NCBI RefSeq assembly: GCF_009759665.1
Contig: NZ_WQNE01000018.1
Location: 1 to 64,000, forward strand
Length of the DNA stretch: 64,000 nucleotides
Origin: Bradyrhizobium cajani
GTDB lineage: Bacteria > Pseudomonadota > Alphaproteobacteria > Rhizobiales > Xanthobacteraceae
Reading direction: 5' to 3'
The notes under the pieces were generated by a model. That model was not told the DNA's origin and did no database searches. It saw nothing but the letters and a program-made list of their open reading frames with translations. Below, piece after piece: positions 1 through 7,698 of this stretch (positions within the stretch are counted from its first letter, which is position 1; each line of letters begins with the position of its first letter). Both the position numbers and the translations under genes were made by a program.

Positions 1-368
1 GGCGGGGGCCGAGGGCGTTGGCGCAGGCGATGACGCGCTGGATCTCCCATCTGCTCGGGATCGACGTCGGCATCGAGCCGCTGCGCGAATTGCGTGATGC
101 GCGGCTCATCTGGTATGTTGGGCTCGACGCCGATGCGACTAGGCTTGGCGACCGTCTCTGGCATGGCGAGCAACTCGACGACCGCAGCGCCGGCCGTGTG
201 CTTTCATTGTTCCGCTTGACGTTTGCGGACACGAATGCGGCCGCAGACGAGATGCAGGGCGAGCCGGTCTATCTCATTCTGGCGATGAATTCCGATCAGA
301 AGCTCCGGATGAAGCCGCAGAATTTGCTAACGGGGCTGCCGATCAAACACCTGGAGAGGGTGACATGA
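1..368 (+). CDS. C-terminal part of a DUF6352-like protein, cut by window edge
   Basis: The frame is open from the first codon of the window (base 3) to a TGA at 366-368, so only about the last 122 residues are visible and the true start lies upstream. I see no catalytic motif, signal or membrane span. The stop overlaps the ATG of the next gene by four bases (ATGA), which points to translational coupling. From memory, alphaproteobacterial formate dehydrogenase clusters carry DUF6352, DUF3305 and DUF3306 proteins in this order. The family name rests mainly on that order. A role in assembly of the dehydrogenase is inferred; no function is known to me. Confidence 0.6.
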   Translation, partial: RGPRALAQAMTRWISHLLGIDVGIEPLRELRDARLIWYVGLDADATRLGDRLWHGEQLDDRSAGRVLSLFRLTFADTNAAADEMQGEPVYLILAMNSDQKLRMKPQNLLTGLPIKHLERVT

Positions 369-880
369 GTCCGGCTGCGCTGCCGCTTGTGCGCATTCCC
401 GTCGGCATCGTGGTCGAGCGGCACAAGGCGGACTCGCCGTGGGCCGACTTCGTCTGGCGCGCTGTCGCCGTGCTGCCGGACGAGCCGGACACAAAGGCCT
501 GGACAGTGCTCCGTGCAGAGCACGGCGGGACGCTGTTCTATGCCGGCAGCGCGATGGTCGATCTCTACAGTTCCGAGACGGCGCGCTATCGCGACAATCT
601 CGCTTCGGGTCGTCCGAGCATCTGGACCGTGTTGTCGCCTGCGGAAGGCGTCTGGCCCTATTCGGTGGCTGCCGCCACCGCCGATCCCGCGGAAGGCGAG
701 GCGTTCACGGAGGCCGGTGCCAATCTGGTCGAGGCCGTCCCCATGCCGGAAGTGCTGCGTGAGCAGATTGAAAGCTTCGTTGCCGAGCACCACGTCGAAC
801 GGGAGTTCTTCAAACGCAAGCGGCGGCAGGCCGATCCGGAGGCGCTGGCGCGCCGACAGCATGAAGGCGAACGCGAATGA
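365..880 (+). CDS. DUF3305-like protein of formate dehydrogenase cluster
   Basis: This 171-residue protein has no signal peptide, membrane segment or metal-binding cysteine pattern. Its beginning (RIPVGIVVERHKADSPWADF) matches my memory of DUF3305 proteins, which are 150-200 residues and occur beside formate dehydrogenase operons. The start is fixed by four-base overlaps at both ends: ATGA with the gene before and ATGA with the gene after, so the three helper genes are translated as a block. The last 30 residues are strongly basic. Biochemical function is unknown; involvement in cofactor loading or enzyme assembly is inference from neighbourhood alone. Confidence 0.75.
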   Translation: MSPAALPLVRIPVGIVVERHKADSPWADFVWRAVAVLPDEPDTKAWTVLRAEHGGTLFYAGSAMVDLYSSETARYRDNLASGRPSIWTVLSPAEGVWPYSVAAATADPAEGEAFTEAGANLVEAVPMPEVLREQIESFVAEHHVEREFFKRKRRQADPEALARRQHEGERE

Positions 881-1512
881 GCGAGGATAAGTTGGGCGAG
901 GACAAGTTCCTGGCGCGCTGGTCCCGTCGCAAGCAGGAGGCAAAGGCGAAGGCGACGCAACCGGATCCGGCAATGCACGACGACATGCAGTCGGCGTCGC
1001 CGCCCGCCAAGAACGACGACGAAGTGGACCTCTCGAGCCTGCCTTCGATCGACTTGATCACATCAGCAACCGACATCAAGGCATTCCTGCGCAAAGGGAT
1101 TCCGCAGGAGCTGACGCGTGCGGCGCTTCGTCGCGCCTGGAGCGCCGATCCCGCCATTCGCGACTTCGTGGGACTTGCCGAAAGCGCGTGGGACTTCAAC
1201 GATCCGACCGCGATGCCGGGCTTTGGCCCGCTGGATTGTTCGGAAGCAGAACTGGCCGCGTTCGTGGACAGAATCGTCGGCGGCATCAACAAGTCGGCCG
1301 AGTTGCTGTCCGAAGCTCCGGTTGAAGTCTCGGATTCTGCGCGAGAATTGCGCCAGGTCGAGAGTTCAAGCGTTGAGGTCGCCGCCGAGGAAGCCGCGCG
1401 CACCGCGCCCGTACCTGTTCTTGCTGCGACGCAACCAACTCTCGTTGAACGCACTGAAAGCGAACAGCTGTCGCTTCCGCGCCGCACGCATGGCGGCGCG
1501 CTGCCCCGCTAA
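877..1512 (+). CDS. DUF3306-like protein of formate dehydrogenase cluster
   Basis: This 211-residue protein opens with a charged FLARWSRRKQEAK segment, the hallmark I associate with DUF3306 proteins. A conserved-looking middle follows at about residues 60-140 (IKAFLRKGIPQELTRAALRR and a WDFND motif). The last third is a low-complexity Ala/Glu/Thr-rich tail that is probably disordered. No signal or membrane segment is seen. Its ATG overlaps the previous stop (ATGA). It closes the helper trio; a gap of about 130 bases with candidate control elements separates it from the chaperone gene. Function unknown. Confidence 0.75.
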   Translation: MSEDKLGEDKFLARWSRRKQEAKAKATQPDPAMHDDMQSASPPAKNDDEVDLSSLPSIDLITSATDIKAFLRKGIPQELTRAALRRAWSADPAIRDFVGLAESAWDFNDPTAMPGFGPLDCSEAELAAFVDRIVGGINKSAELLSEAPVEVSDSARELRQVESSSVEVAAEEAARTAPVPVLAATQPTLVERTESEQLSLPRRTHGGALPR

Positions 1513-1531
1513 GGGCTCCCCCGACGAAAGG

Positions 1532-1611
1532 CCATAGCCTCGGACTATGGGAGGCGATTGACCCCCCGCGGAACCGGGATTACTCTTCGCCTAGCGCTTT
1601 GTAACAAAAGC
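1532..1611 (+). promoter_or_regulatory. Candidate promoter and two inverted repeats before the TorD/formate dehydrogenase genes
   Basis: The gap 1513-1646 holds three elements. An inverted repeat has arms CCATAG (1532-1537) and CTATGG (1545-1550). A sigma70-like pair follows: TTGACC (1558-1563), 17 bases, then a weak TACTCT (1581-1586). A second inverted repeat, GCTTT (1596-1600) and AAAGC (1607-1611), would lie just downstream of the predicted start of transcription near 1593, a usual place for a repressor operator. The -35 match is good and the -10 match poor. Assignment as promoter and operator is inference. Confidence 0.4.
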
Positions 1612-1646
1612 AAAATCAAGCACCTGGGACTTGGATGGAGGTCCAC

Positions 1647-2426
1647 GTGCGGGATGATGGCCTCGAGCGAGCCATTGACGCTGTCGGCGGCGTTGCCCAG
1701 CTCGCGCGGAAAATCGGTATCAGCCAGCCTTCCGTTTCGAACTGGAGCAAGGTGCCCGCACAACGGGTGGTTGCAGTCGAAGCGGCCACCGGCGTATCGC
1801 GCAACGCCTTGCGGCCTGATCTGTACAGCGAGCCGCTTCTGTCCGAACAGTCGATTGATCCCGTCGATGCGGCACGTGCGCAGGAATATCTGCTGCTCGC
1901 GGCGCTGTTGTCCGCAGCACCGTCGAGAAAGTTGCTCGATCAACTGACCGCATTGAGCGGTGATGCGACGCCTCTCGGGCGTGCGCATTCTGAGCTGGCC
2001 GCGGCCGCCGCCAATGCAGTCGCAGCGAAGGTCGAACGCGAATATTTCGATCTGTTCGTCGGTCTCGGCCGCGGCGAGCTCTTGCCCTATGCCTCCTACT
2101 ACCTGACGGGATTTCTCAACGAGCGGCCGCTGTCGCGCCTGCGGGCCGACCTCGCCGCGCTTGGGATCGAGCGCGCCGCGAACAATTCGGAGCCGGAAGA
2201 TCACGCCGCCATCCTGTGCGAGATCATGGCGGGCTTCGCGGCAGGCCGTTTCCCGGCGTCGTTCGAGGCGCAGCGCGCATTCTTTGACAAACATGTCGGG
2301 CTCTGGATGGGGCGGCTGTTCGCCGACATCGAGCGCGCGGAGAGTGCCGTCTTCTATCGTGCGGTCGGCGCGCTCGGTCGTGCCTTTATCGAGATCGAGA
2401 CGGAAGCATTCACGTTCGCCAACTGA
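1647..2426 (+). CDS. TorD-family chaperone with N-terminal YdaS/Cro-like DNA-binding domain
   Basis: Residues 5-60 form a YdaS/Cro-like helix-turn-helix: a VGGVAQLARKIGISQPSVSN core followed by W and VPAQRVVAVE, then TGVSRNALRPDLY. From about residue 75 it is a TorD/DmsD-type chaperone, with EREYFDLFVGLGRG, LLPYASYYLTGF and an FDKHVGLW helix. TorD proteins bind Tat signals of molybdoenzymes and protect them during cofactor insertion, which fits the formate dehydrogenase downstream. I chose the GTG at 1647 because GGAGG (1637-1641) stands six bases before it; the in-frame ATG at 1635 runs into that ribosome site. The DNA-binding domain is not part of classical TorD and suggests an added role in transcription control, which is inference. 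Confidence 0.8.
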   Translation: MRDDGLERAIDAVGGVAQLARKIGISQPSVSNWSKVPAQRVVAVEAATGVSRNALRPDLYSEPLLSEQSIDPVDAARAQEYLLLAALLSAAPSRKLLDQLTALSGDATPLGRAHSELAAAAANAVAAKVEREYFDLFVGLGRGELLPYASYYLTGFLNERPLSRLRADLAALGIERAANNSEPEDHAAILCEIMAGFAAGRFPASFEAQRAFFDKHVGLWMGRLFADIERAESAVFYRAVGALGRAFIEIETEAFTFAN

Positions 2427-2455
2427 CCTGCACCGGCAGGTCCAGGAGAGATGCG

Positions 2456-2674
2456 ATGAGTGAAGACAGGAAAACCACAGTCGGACGTCGCGATTTCCTG
2501 CGCAAGGTGGGCGTCGGCACGGTGGGCGCCGGCGCGACGCTCGCGACACCGCTGGTCGGGTCCGCGCAGGCTGATAGCGAAACCACCGACGACAAGCGCA
2601 AGGCGCGCTACAAGGAAACCGATCACGTCAAGGCCTTCTATCGCGTCAATCGTTATCCGGCCAAGGGAGGTTGA
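2456..2674 (+). CDS. Small Tat-signal protein of formate dehydrogenase region
   Basis: This 72-residue protein has a twin-arginine signal at residues 10-16 (GRRDFLRKV), a short hydrophobic stretch rich in Gly, Ala and Val, and a cleavage-like site near GSAQA. About 30 charged residues follow (DDKRKARYKETDHVKAFYRV). It matches the small 'formate dehydrogenase region Tat target' family found between the chaperone and alpha-subunit genes in proteobacteria. The mature peptide is too short for cofactor binding and probably accompanies or stabilises the exported enzyme; this is inferred. AGGAGAG precedes the ATG, and the stop lies just before the alpha-subunit start. Confidence 0.8.
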   Translation: MSEDRKTTVGRRDFLRKVGVGTVGAGATLATPLVGSAQADSETTDDKRKARYKETDHVKAFYRVNRYPAKGG

Positions 2675-2676
2675 CC

Positions 2677-5619
2677 GTGCTGATCAAGCGAACAAACCTG
2701 CGTTCCCTGCGCCATGGTTCCGCTGCCGAGTCCCTTGCGGGGCAGGCCGGCAGTCTCGACCGCCGCAGCTTCCTGCGCAAATCCGGACTTGCCGGCGGCG
2801 CGCTCGCCGTGCTCGGCACGCTGCCGGTTGGCGGTGTGCGCAAGGCGGAAGCGGCGATGGCCGGTCCGCTCACCGCAGGTGCGACCGTCCGCAAGAGCAT
2901 CTGTACGCATTGCTCGGTCGGGTGCACGGTCACGGCCGAGGTCTTGAACGGGGTATGGATCGGCCAGGAGCCGAGTTGGGAGTCGCCGATCAATCGCGGT
3001 TCGCATTGCGCCAAGGGCGCCTCCGTGCGTGAACTCGTGCATAGCGAGCGGCGGTTGCGCTATCCGATGAAGCTGGTGGGTGGCCAGTGGACCCGCGTCT
3101 CCTGGGATACCGCGATCAACGAGATTGGAGACAAGCTTCAGGCGGTGCGCGAGAAGTCGGGCCCCGACTCCGTCTATTGGCTCGGCTCGGCCAAGATGAC
3201 CAACGAAGGCGCCTACCTGTTTCGCAAGCTCGGCGCATTCTGGGGAACCAACAACACCGATCACCAGGCCCGCATCTGCCATTCGACCACCGTCACCGGC
3301 GTCGCCAACACCTGGGGCTACGGCGCGATGACCAACAGCTACAACGATATCCGCAATGCGAAGACGCAGGTCATCCTGGGCGGCAATCCGGCCGAGGCGC
3401 ATCCGGTCTCGCTGCAGCACCTGCTCGAGGGAAAGGAACTGCAAAAGGCCAACTTCGTCGTCATCGACCCGCGTCTGACCCGTACCGCTGCGCACGCGAC
3501 GGAATATGTGCGGATGCGGCCGGGCACCGACATTCCCATACTCTACGGCATGATGTGGCACATCCTCCAGAACGGCTGGGAGGACAAGGAGTTCATCCGG
3601 CAACGCGTCTACGGTTTTGACGACCTCAAGAAGGAGGTCGAGAAGTGGACTCCGGAAGAAGTCGAGCGAGTCACCGGCATCCCCGGCGAGCAGCTCAAGC
3701 GCGTCGCCAAGATGTTCGCCACCGAGAAGCCGGCCACGCTGATCTGGGCCATGGGCCAGACCCAGAAGACGGTCGGCACCGCCAACGTGCGCGCCAGCTG
3801 CATCCTGCTGCTGATGACCGGCAATGTCGGCGGAGAGGGCATGGGAGCCAACATCTTCCGCGGCCACGACAACGTGCAGGGCGCGACCGATGTCGGGCTC
3901 GATATCGTCACGCTGCCGTTCTACTACGGCCTCGCCGAAGGCGCCTGGAAGCATTGGTCGCGGGTTTGGGAGGTCGACTATGATGTCCTGAAGTCGCGCT
4001 TCGATTCCAAGCAGATCATGGAGACGCCGGGCATCCCGCTGACCCGCTGGTTCGAAGCGGTGACGCTGCCGAAGGATCAGGTCGCGCAGAAGGACAATGT
4101 GAAGGCGGTGTTCGTGCAGGGACACGCCTCCAACAGCATCACCCGTATTCCTGAATCCCTCAACGGCCTGAAGGCACTCGATCTGCTCGTCATCGCCGAC
4201 CCGCATCCGACGACCTGGGCCTCGCTCGCAGTCGAAGCGGGGCGCAAGGATGGCGTCTACATCCTGCCGGTCGCCACGCAATTCGAGTGCAAGGGCTCGC
4301 GCGTCGCCTCCAACCGCTCGCTGCAATGGGGCGAGCAGATCGTGAAGCCGGTGTTCGAGTCGAAGGATGATCTCGAGATCATCTATCGATTGGCGAAGAA
4401 GTGCGGTTTCGCCGACCAGATGTTCAAGAACATCAAGGTCGAGAACAATCTGCCCGAAGCGGAGGACGTGCTGCGCGAGATGAACCGCGGCAGCTGGTCG
4501 ACCGGCTATTGCGGGCAATCGCCCGAGCGCCTCAAGGCGCATTTGAAGAACCAGGCCAAGTTCGACATGCTGACGATGCGCGCGCCGAAGGACGATCCCG
4601 AGGTCGGCGGCGACTATTACGGTCTGCCATGGCCATGCTGGGGATCACCGGAGGTCAAGCATCCCGGAACGCCGCTGCTCTACAATACCAATCTGCACGT
4701 GATGGATGGCGGCGGCACGTTCCGGCCGCGGTTCGGCGTCGAGCGCGAGGAGAAGCTGCCGGACGGCACGACGCGCAAGGTGAGCCTGCTCGCGGATGGC
4801 TCGTATTCGCTGGGGTCGGGCATCCAGGACGGGTATCCGGAGTTCACGCTCGCGAGCTTGAAGAAGCTCGGCTGGGATACCGATCTCACCGAAGCGGAAA
4901 TGGCCGTGATCAACAAGGTCAATCCAGCCACTCCGGACGCGGTGTCGTGGGCGCTCGACCTGTCGGGCGGCATCCAGCGCGTCGCGCTGGCGCATGGCTG
5001 CGTTCCCTATGGCAACGGCAAGGCGCGCATGAATGCCTTCGGCTTGCCCGATCCCATCCCGGTTCACCGCGAGCCGATCTACACGCCGCGCGTCGATCTC
5101 GTCGCCAAATACCCGACGCTGCCCGACGCCAAGCAGTTCCGGATGCCCAATATCGGCTTCTCCGTGCAGAAGGCGGCGGTGGAAAAGGGAATTGCAAAAC
5201 AGCTCCCGCTCATCCTGTCTTCCGGCCGCCTGGTCGAATATGAGGGCGGCGGCGAGGAGACCCGGACCAACCCGTGGCTCGCCGAATTGCAGCAGGACAT
5301 GTTCATCGAGATCAATCCTGCCGACGCCGCCGAGCGCGGCGTCAAGGATGGCGGCTGGGTCTGGGTCACGGGTGCCGAGAACAATTCTCGGGCAAGGATG
5401 AAGGCGCTCGTCACCGAGCGCGTCGGCAAGGGCGTTGCCTGGATGCCCTTCCACTTTGGCGGTTGGCTTGCGGGCAAGGATCTCCGCGCCAACTACCCGA
5501 AGGGCACCGATCCGATCGTGCTCGGTGAAAGCGCCAACACGATCACCACTTACGGATACGATCCCGCGACGAACATGCAGGAGACCAAGGTCACTCTCTG
5601 CCAGATCGCGGCGGCATAG
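2677..5619 (+). CDS. Formate dehydrogenase alpha subunit, molybdopterin and 4Fe-4S, Cys type
   Basis: This 980-residue catalytic subunit oxidises formate to CO2 with a bis-molybdopterin centre. A Tat signal is visible (DRRSFLRKSG, arginines 29-30), so it acts in the periplasm. A CTHCSVGC segment with a later HCAKG cysteine binds one 4Fe-4S cluster. The active-site stretch RICHSTTVTGV puts Cys at about residue 201, where FdnG of E. coli has selenocysteine; the following His is conserved. A C-terminal molydopterin dinucleotide-binding domain follows (LILSSGRLVEYEGGGE onward). GTG at 2677 is preferred because GGGAGG ends six bases before it; the TTG at 2671 abuts that site. Length fits the family. 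Confidence 0.93.
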   Translation: MLIKRTNLRSLRHGSAAESLAGQAGSLDRRSFLRKSGLAGGALAVLGTLPVGGVRKAEAAMAGPLTAGATVRKSICTHCSVGCTVTAEVLNGVWIGQEPSWESPINRGSHCAKGASVRELVHSERRLRYPMKLVGGQWTRVSWDTAINEIGDKLQAVREKSGPDSVYWLGSAKMTNEGAYLFRKLGAFWGTNNTDHQARICHSTTVTGVANTWGYGAMTNSYNDIRNAKTQVILGGNPAEAHPVSLQHLLEGKELQKANFVVIDPRLTRTAAHATEYVRMRPGTDIPILYGMMWHILQNGWEDKEFIRQRVYGFDDLKKEVEKWTPEEVERVTGIPGEQLKRVAKMFATEKPATLIWAMGQTQKTVGTANVRASCILLLMTGNVGGEGMGANIFRGHDNVQGATDVGLDIVTLPFYYGLAEGAWKHWSRVWEVDYDVLKSRFDSKQIMETPGIPLTRWFEAVTLPKDQVAQKDNVKAVFVQGHASNSITRIPESLNGLKALDLLVIADPHPTTWASLAVEAGRKDGVYILPVATQFECKGSRVASNRSLQWGEQIVKPVFESKDDLEIIYRLAKKCGFADQMFKNIKVENNLPEAEDVLREMNRGSWSTGYCGQSPERLKAHLKNQAKFDMLTMRAPKDDPEVGGDYYGLPWPCWGSPEVKHPGTPLLYNTNLHVMDGGGTFRPRFGVEREEKLPDGTTRKVSLLADGSYSLGSGIQDGYPEFTLASLKKLGWDTDLTEAEMAVINKVNPATPDAVSWALDLSGGIQRVALAHGCVPYGNGKARMNAFGLPDPIPVHREPIYTPRVDLVAKYPTLPDAKQFRMPNIGFSVQKAAVEKGIAKQLPLILSSGRLVEYEGGGEETRTNPWLAELQQDMFIEINPADAAERGVKDGGWVWVTGAENNSRARMKALVTERVGKGVAWMPFHFGGWLAGKDLRANYPKGTDPIVLGESANTITTYGYDPATNMQETKVTLCQIAAA

Positions 5620-5630
5620 GAGCAACGACG

Positions 5631-6227
5631 ATGGCACGTATGAAGTTTCTCTGCGACGCCGACCGTTGCATCGAGTGCAACGCCTGCGTCACGGCCTGCA
5701 AGAACGAGCACGAGGTTCCCTGGGGGATCAACCGCCGCAGGGTCGTCACCATCGCCGATGGCAAGCCGGGCGAGCGATCGGTCTCGATGGCCTGCATGCA
5801 CTGCACGGATGCGCCGTGCGCGGCAGTGTGCCCGGTGAACTGTTTCTATACCACCGCCGATGGCGTGGTCCTGCACTCCAAGGACCTCTGCATCGGCTGC
5901 GGCTACTGTTTCTACGCCTGTCCGTTCGGCGCTCCGCAATATCCGAAGGTCGGCAATTTCGGCTCGCGCGGGAAAATGGACAAATGCACCTATTGCGCCG
6001 GCGGCCCCGAGGCCGATGGCAGCAAGGAGGAATACGAAAAATACGGTGCGAACCGCCTGGCCGAGGGCAAGCTGCCGCTGTGCGCCGAGATGTGCTCGAC
6101 CAAATCTCTGCTCGCCGGTGACGGCGAGATCATCGCCCAGATCTACAAGGAGCGCGTGTTGAAGCGCGGCTATGGCTCAGGCGCGTGGGGCTGGAAGACC
6201 GCCTATCGCGAGACGATCGAGTCCTGA
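5631..6227 (+). CDS. fdh3B: Formate dehydrogenase FDH3-type beta subunit, ferredoxin with four 4Fe-4S sites
   Basis: This 198-residue iron-sulfur subunit carries electrons from the alpha to the gamma subunit. Four cysteine groups can be read: CDADRCIECNACVTACK, then CMHCTDAPCAAVCPVNC, CIGCGYCFYACPFG, and a last set around CTYC with later cysteines at CAEMC. The pattern is that of HybA/FdnH-type ferredoxins. It has no signal of its own, so it is probably exported with the Tat-bearing alpha subunit. Unlike FdnH it lacks a long C-terminal membrane anchor. It starts 11 bases after the alpha stop with AGGAG in front. Confidence 0.92.
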   Translation: MARMKFLCDADRCIECNACVTACKNEHEVPWGINRRRVVTIADGKPGERSVSMACMHCTDAPCAAVCPVNCFYTTADGVVLHSKDLCIGCGYCFYACPFGAPQYPKVGNFGSRGKMDKCTYCAGGPEADGSKEEYEKYGANRLAEGKLPLCAEMCSTKSLLAGDGEIIAQIYKERVLKRGYGSGAWGWKTAYRETIES

Positions 6228-6270
6228 AGCAGGCCGCGGGCGACGCGGCACTCATGCCGAGGAGGCGTGC

Positions 6271-7284
6271 ATGTCCTCATTTGCAAGGTTCATTCGACCA
6301 GCCATCGGCGCGTGGGCGTTGCTTCTGCTGATCATGGCAGCTCCGGTACCGTCGCCGGCCCAGCAGGTCAATCCGACGGCGAGCTCGGTCAACGAGCGCC
6401 AGTTGCTCCAGGAGATGGACCGGATCCAGGGACGCGTCAGCATCCCCGACCAGCGCTCCAGCGTGCTGATGCAACCTGCCGGCCGCGAGTGGCGTGAATT
6501 CCGCAACGTTGCGCTGCTGTGGATCGGCGCCGTTGCTATCCTGGGCATGCTGGCGGTGCTGGTGATCTTCTATTTGACACGCGGCATGGTTCGCCTCGAA
6601 AGCGGACGATCCGGCCGCACCATCGTGCGGTTCAACGCCTTTGAACGCTTCGCGCACTGGATGACCGCGACCTGCTTCATTGTCCTGGCGATCTCGGGAC
6701 TGAACATCACGTTCGGACGGCCATTGCTGCTTCCGCTGATGGGATTTGACGCCTTCTCGGAATGGTCGCAATGGGCGAAATTCGCGCACAACTACCTGAG
6801 CTTTCCGTTCACGATTGGCGTCGTGCTGATCTTTCTGATGTGGATCGGCGGCAACATCCCCAACAAGGTGGATCTGGAGTGGGTCAAGCGCGGAGGCGGC
6901 CTGTTCGGTCACGATCATCCGCCGGCTCGCCGTTTCAACGCGGGTCAAAAGGGGATCTACTGGATCGTCGTGATCGGCGGTGGCCTCGTTGCTGCGACCG
7001 GGTATCAGCTCATGTTCCCATTCTACCTGACGGGAATCGAGGGCATGCAGATTGCCCAGATCATTCACGCCGTCGTGGCCGTGCTGTTTATCGCCGCGAT
7101 GCTCGCTCACATCTACATCGGCACAATCGGGATGGAGGGGGCTTTCGAGGCGATGGGATCAGGTGAAGTGGATGTCAACTGGGCGCGCGAGCACCATAGC
7201 CTGTGGCTCGACCAGGAGTTGGCAGGGAGCAGCCCGAACGATTCCCAGCCGCGGCCCCGCCAAGCTGCGTCCGCAGCCGAATAG
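6271..7284 (+). CDS. Formate dehydrogenase gamma subunit, cytochrome b556
   Basis: This 337-residue membrane subunit should bind haem b and pass electrons to quinone. It has an N-terminal hydrophobic signal (WALLLLIMAAPVPSPAQQ), a soluble stretch of about 50 residues, a first transmembrane helix near 88-110, and then the four-helix cytochrome core beginning at RFNAFERFAHWMTATCF. Candidate haem histidines are H in FAHW, H in FAHNYLSF, H in IIHAVVAV and H in LAHIYIG. ATG at 6271 follows GAGGAGG. The N-terminal extension relative to E. coli FdnI is normal for FDH3-type enzymes. It is the last gene of the operon. Confidence 0.9.
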   Translation: MSSFARFIRPAIGAWALLLLIMAAPVPSPAQQVNPTASSVNERQLLQEMDRIQGRVSIPDQRSSVLMQPAGREWREFRNVALLWIGAVAILGMLAVLVIFYLTRGMVRLESGRSGRTIVRFNAFERFAHWMTATCFIVLAISGLNITFGRPLLLPLMGFDAFSEWSQWAKFAHNYLSFPFTIGVVLIFLMWIGGNIPNKVDLEWVKRGGGLFGHDHPPARRFNAGQKGIYWIVVIGGGLVAATGYQLMFPFYLTGIEGMQIAQIIHAVVAVLFIAAMLAHIYIGTIGMEGAFEAMGSGEVDVNWAREHHSLWLDQELAGSSPNDSQPRPRQAASAAE

Positions 7285-7301
7285 AGCTGACGGAGCGTTG
7301 C

Positions 7302-7424
7302 CTATAGACGTACGCCCGTCGTCGCAAAGGCTTCTGCGACGGGTTGCTGGACGCTGTCGAGCACGGCAACTCCAGCTGCCGTGAATACGATCGTCGCAAC
7401 ACAGGCAAGGATGAAAGCCTTCAT
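7302..7424 (-). CDS. 40-residue single-span small protein
   Basis: A complete 40-codon frame runs on the minus strand from ATG at 7424 to TAG at 7302-7304. The product begins MKAFILACVATIVFTAAG, a basic start followed by a hydrophobic segment of about 20 residues, and ends SVQQPVAEAFATTGVRL. It could be a secreted peptide or a single-span membrane protein. A strong AGGAGG lies eight bases before the ATG, and a consensus TATAAT (7450-7445) lies 14 bases before that. I recall similar 40-residue proteins with a C-terminal GVRL-type end in Bradyrhizobium and Rhodopseudomonas. Function unknown. It is convergent with the gamma subunit, 17 bases away. Confidence 0.75.
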   Translation of the reverse strand: MKAFILACVATIVFTAAGVAVLDSVQQPVAEAFATTGVRL

Positions 7425-7698
7425 CGCGATCCCTCCTGGGAAGCATTATACAGGACCTCTGGCCGCGAATAAATGCTGCGCTTGGGCAGGTCAATGCGGG
7501 CCGCAGCCGTTGTTACGTCGGTGCGGGCGGCTAAGGCATTCTTTCAACGTGAGCCCGGATGGCTTGTCGCTCGCGGCTTTGCGACGATGGCGGGACTTGG
7601 CGGCAAAACGGCCTAGTTCGGATAGCTCCTGGCTCGTGGCCGACATAGCTCATCATCACATTGGAGAGCTCCCGATCTTCTCTGGTCCAGTTGCGGGC
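7425..7698. other. Intergenic stretch with promoter of the 40-codon gene
   Basis: The only clear element is the minus-strand TATAAT at 7450-7445, 20 bases before the small gene. No good -35 stands at the usual distance (TTTATT is the closest), and the leader would be only about 14 bases long. A 50-codon minus frame starting MSATSQELSELG exists, but it lacks a ribosome site and resembles nothing I know. No clear terminator for the molybdoenzyme operon that ends at 7699 is visible. Confidence 0.4.

Noticed and set aside
2653..4542. A 629-codon minus-strand frame opposite the formate dehydrogenase alpha gene
   Set aside because: It lies inside the alpha-subunit coding region on the other strand and shows no recognisable domain.
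7320..7341. 7-bp hairpin CGTCGCA/TGCGACG after the formate dehydrogenase operon as its terminator
   Set aside because: It lacks a T-run and lies inside the 40-codon minus-strand gene, so the symmetry may be coincidental.
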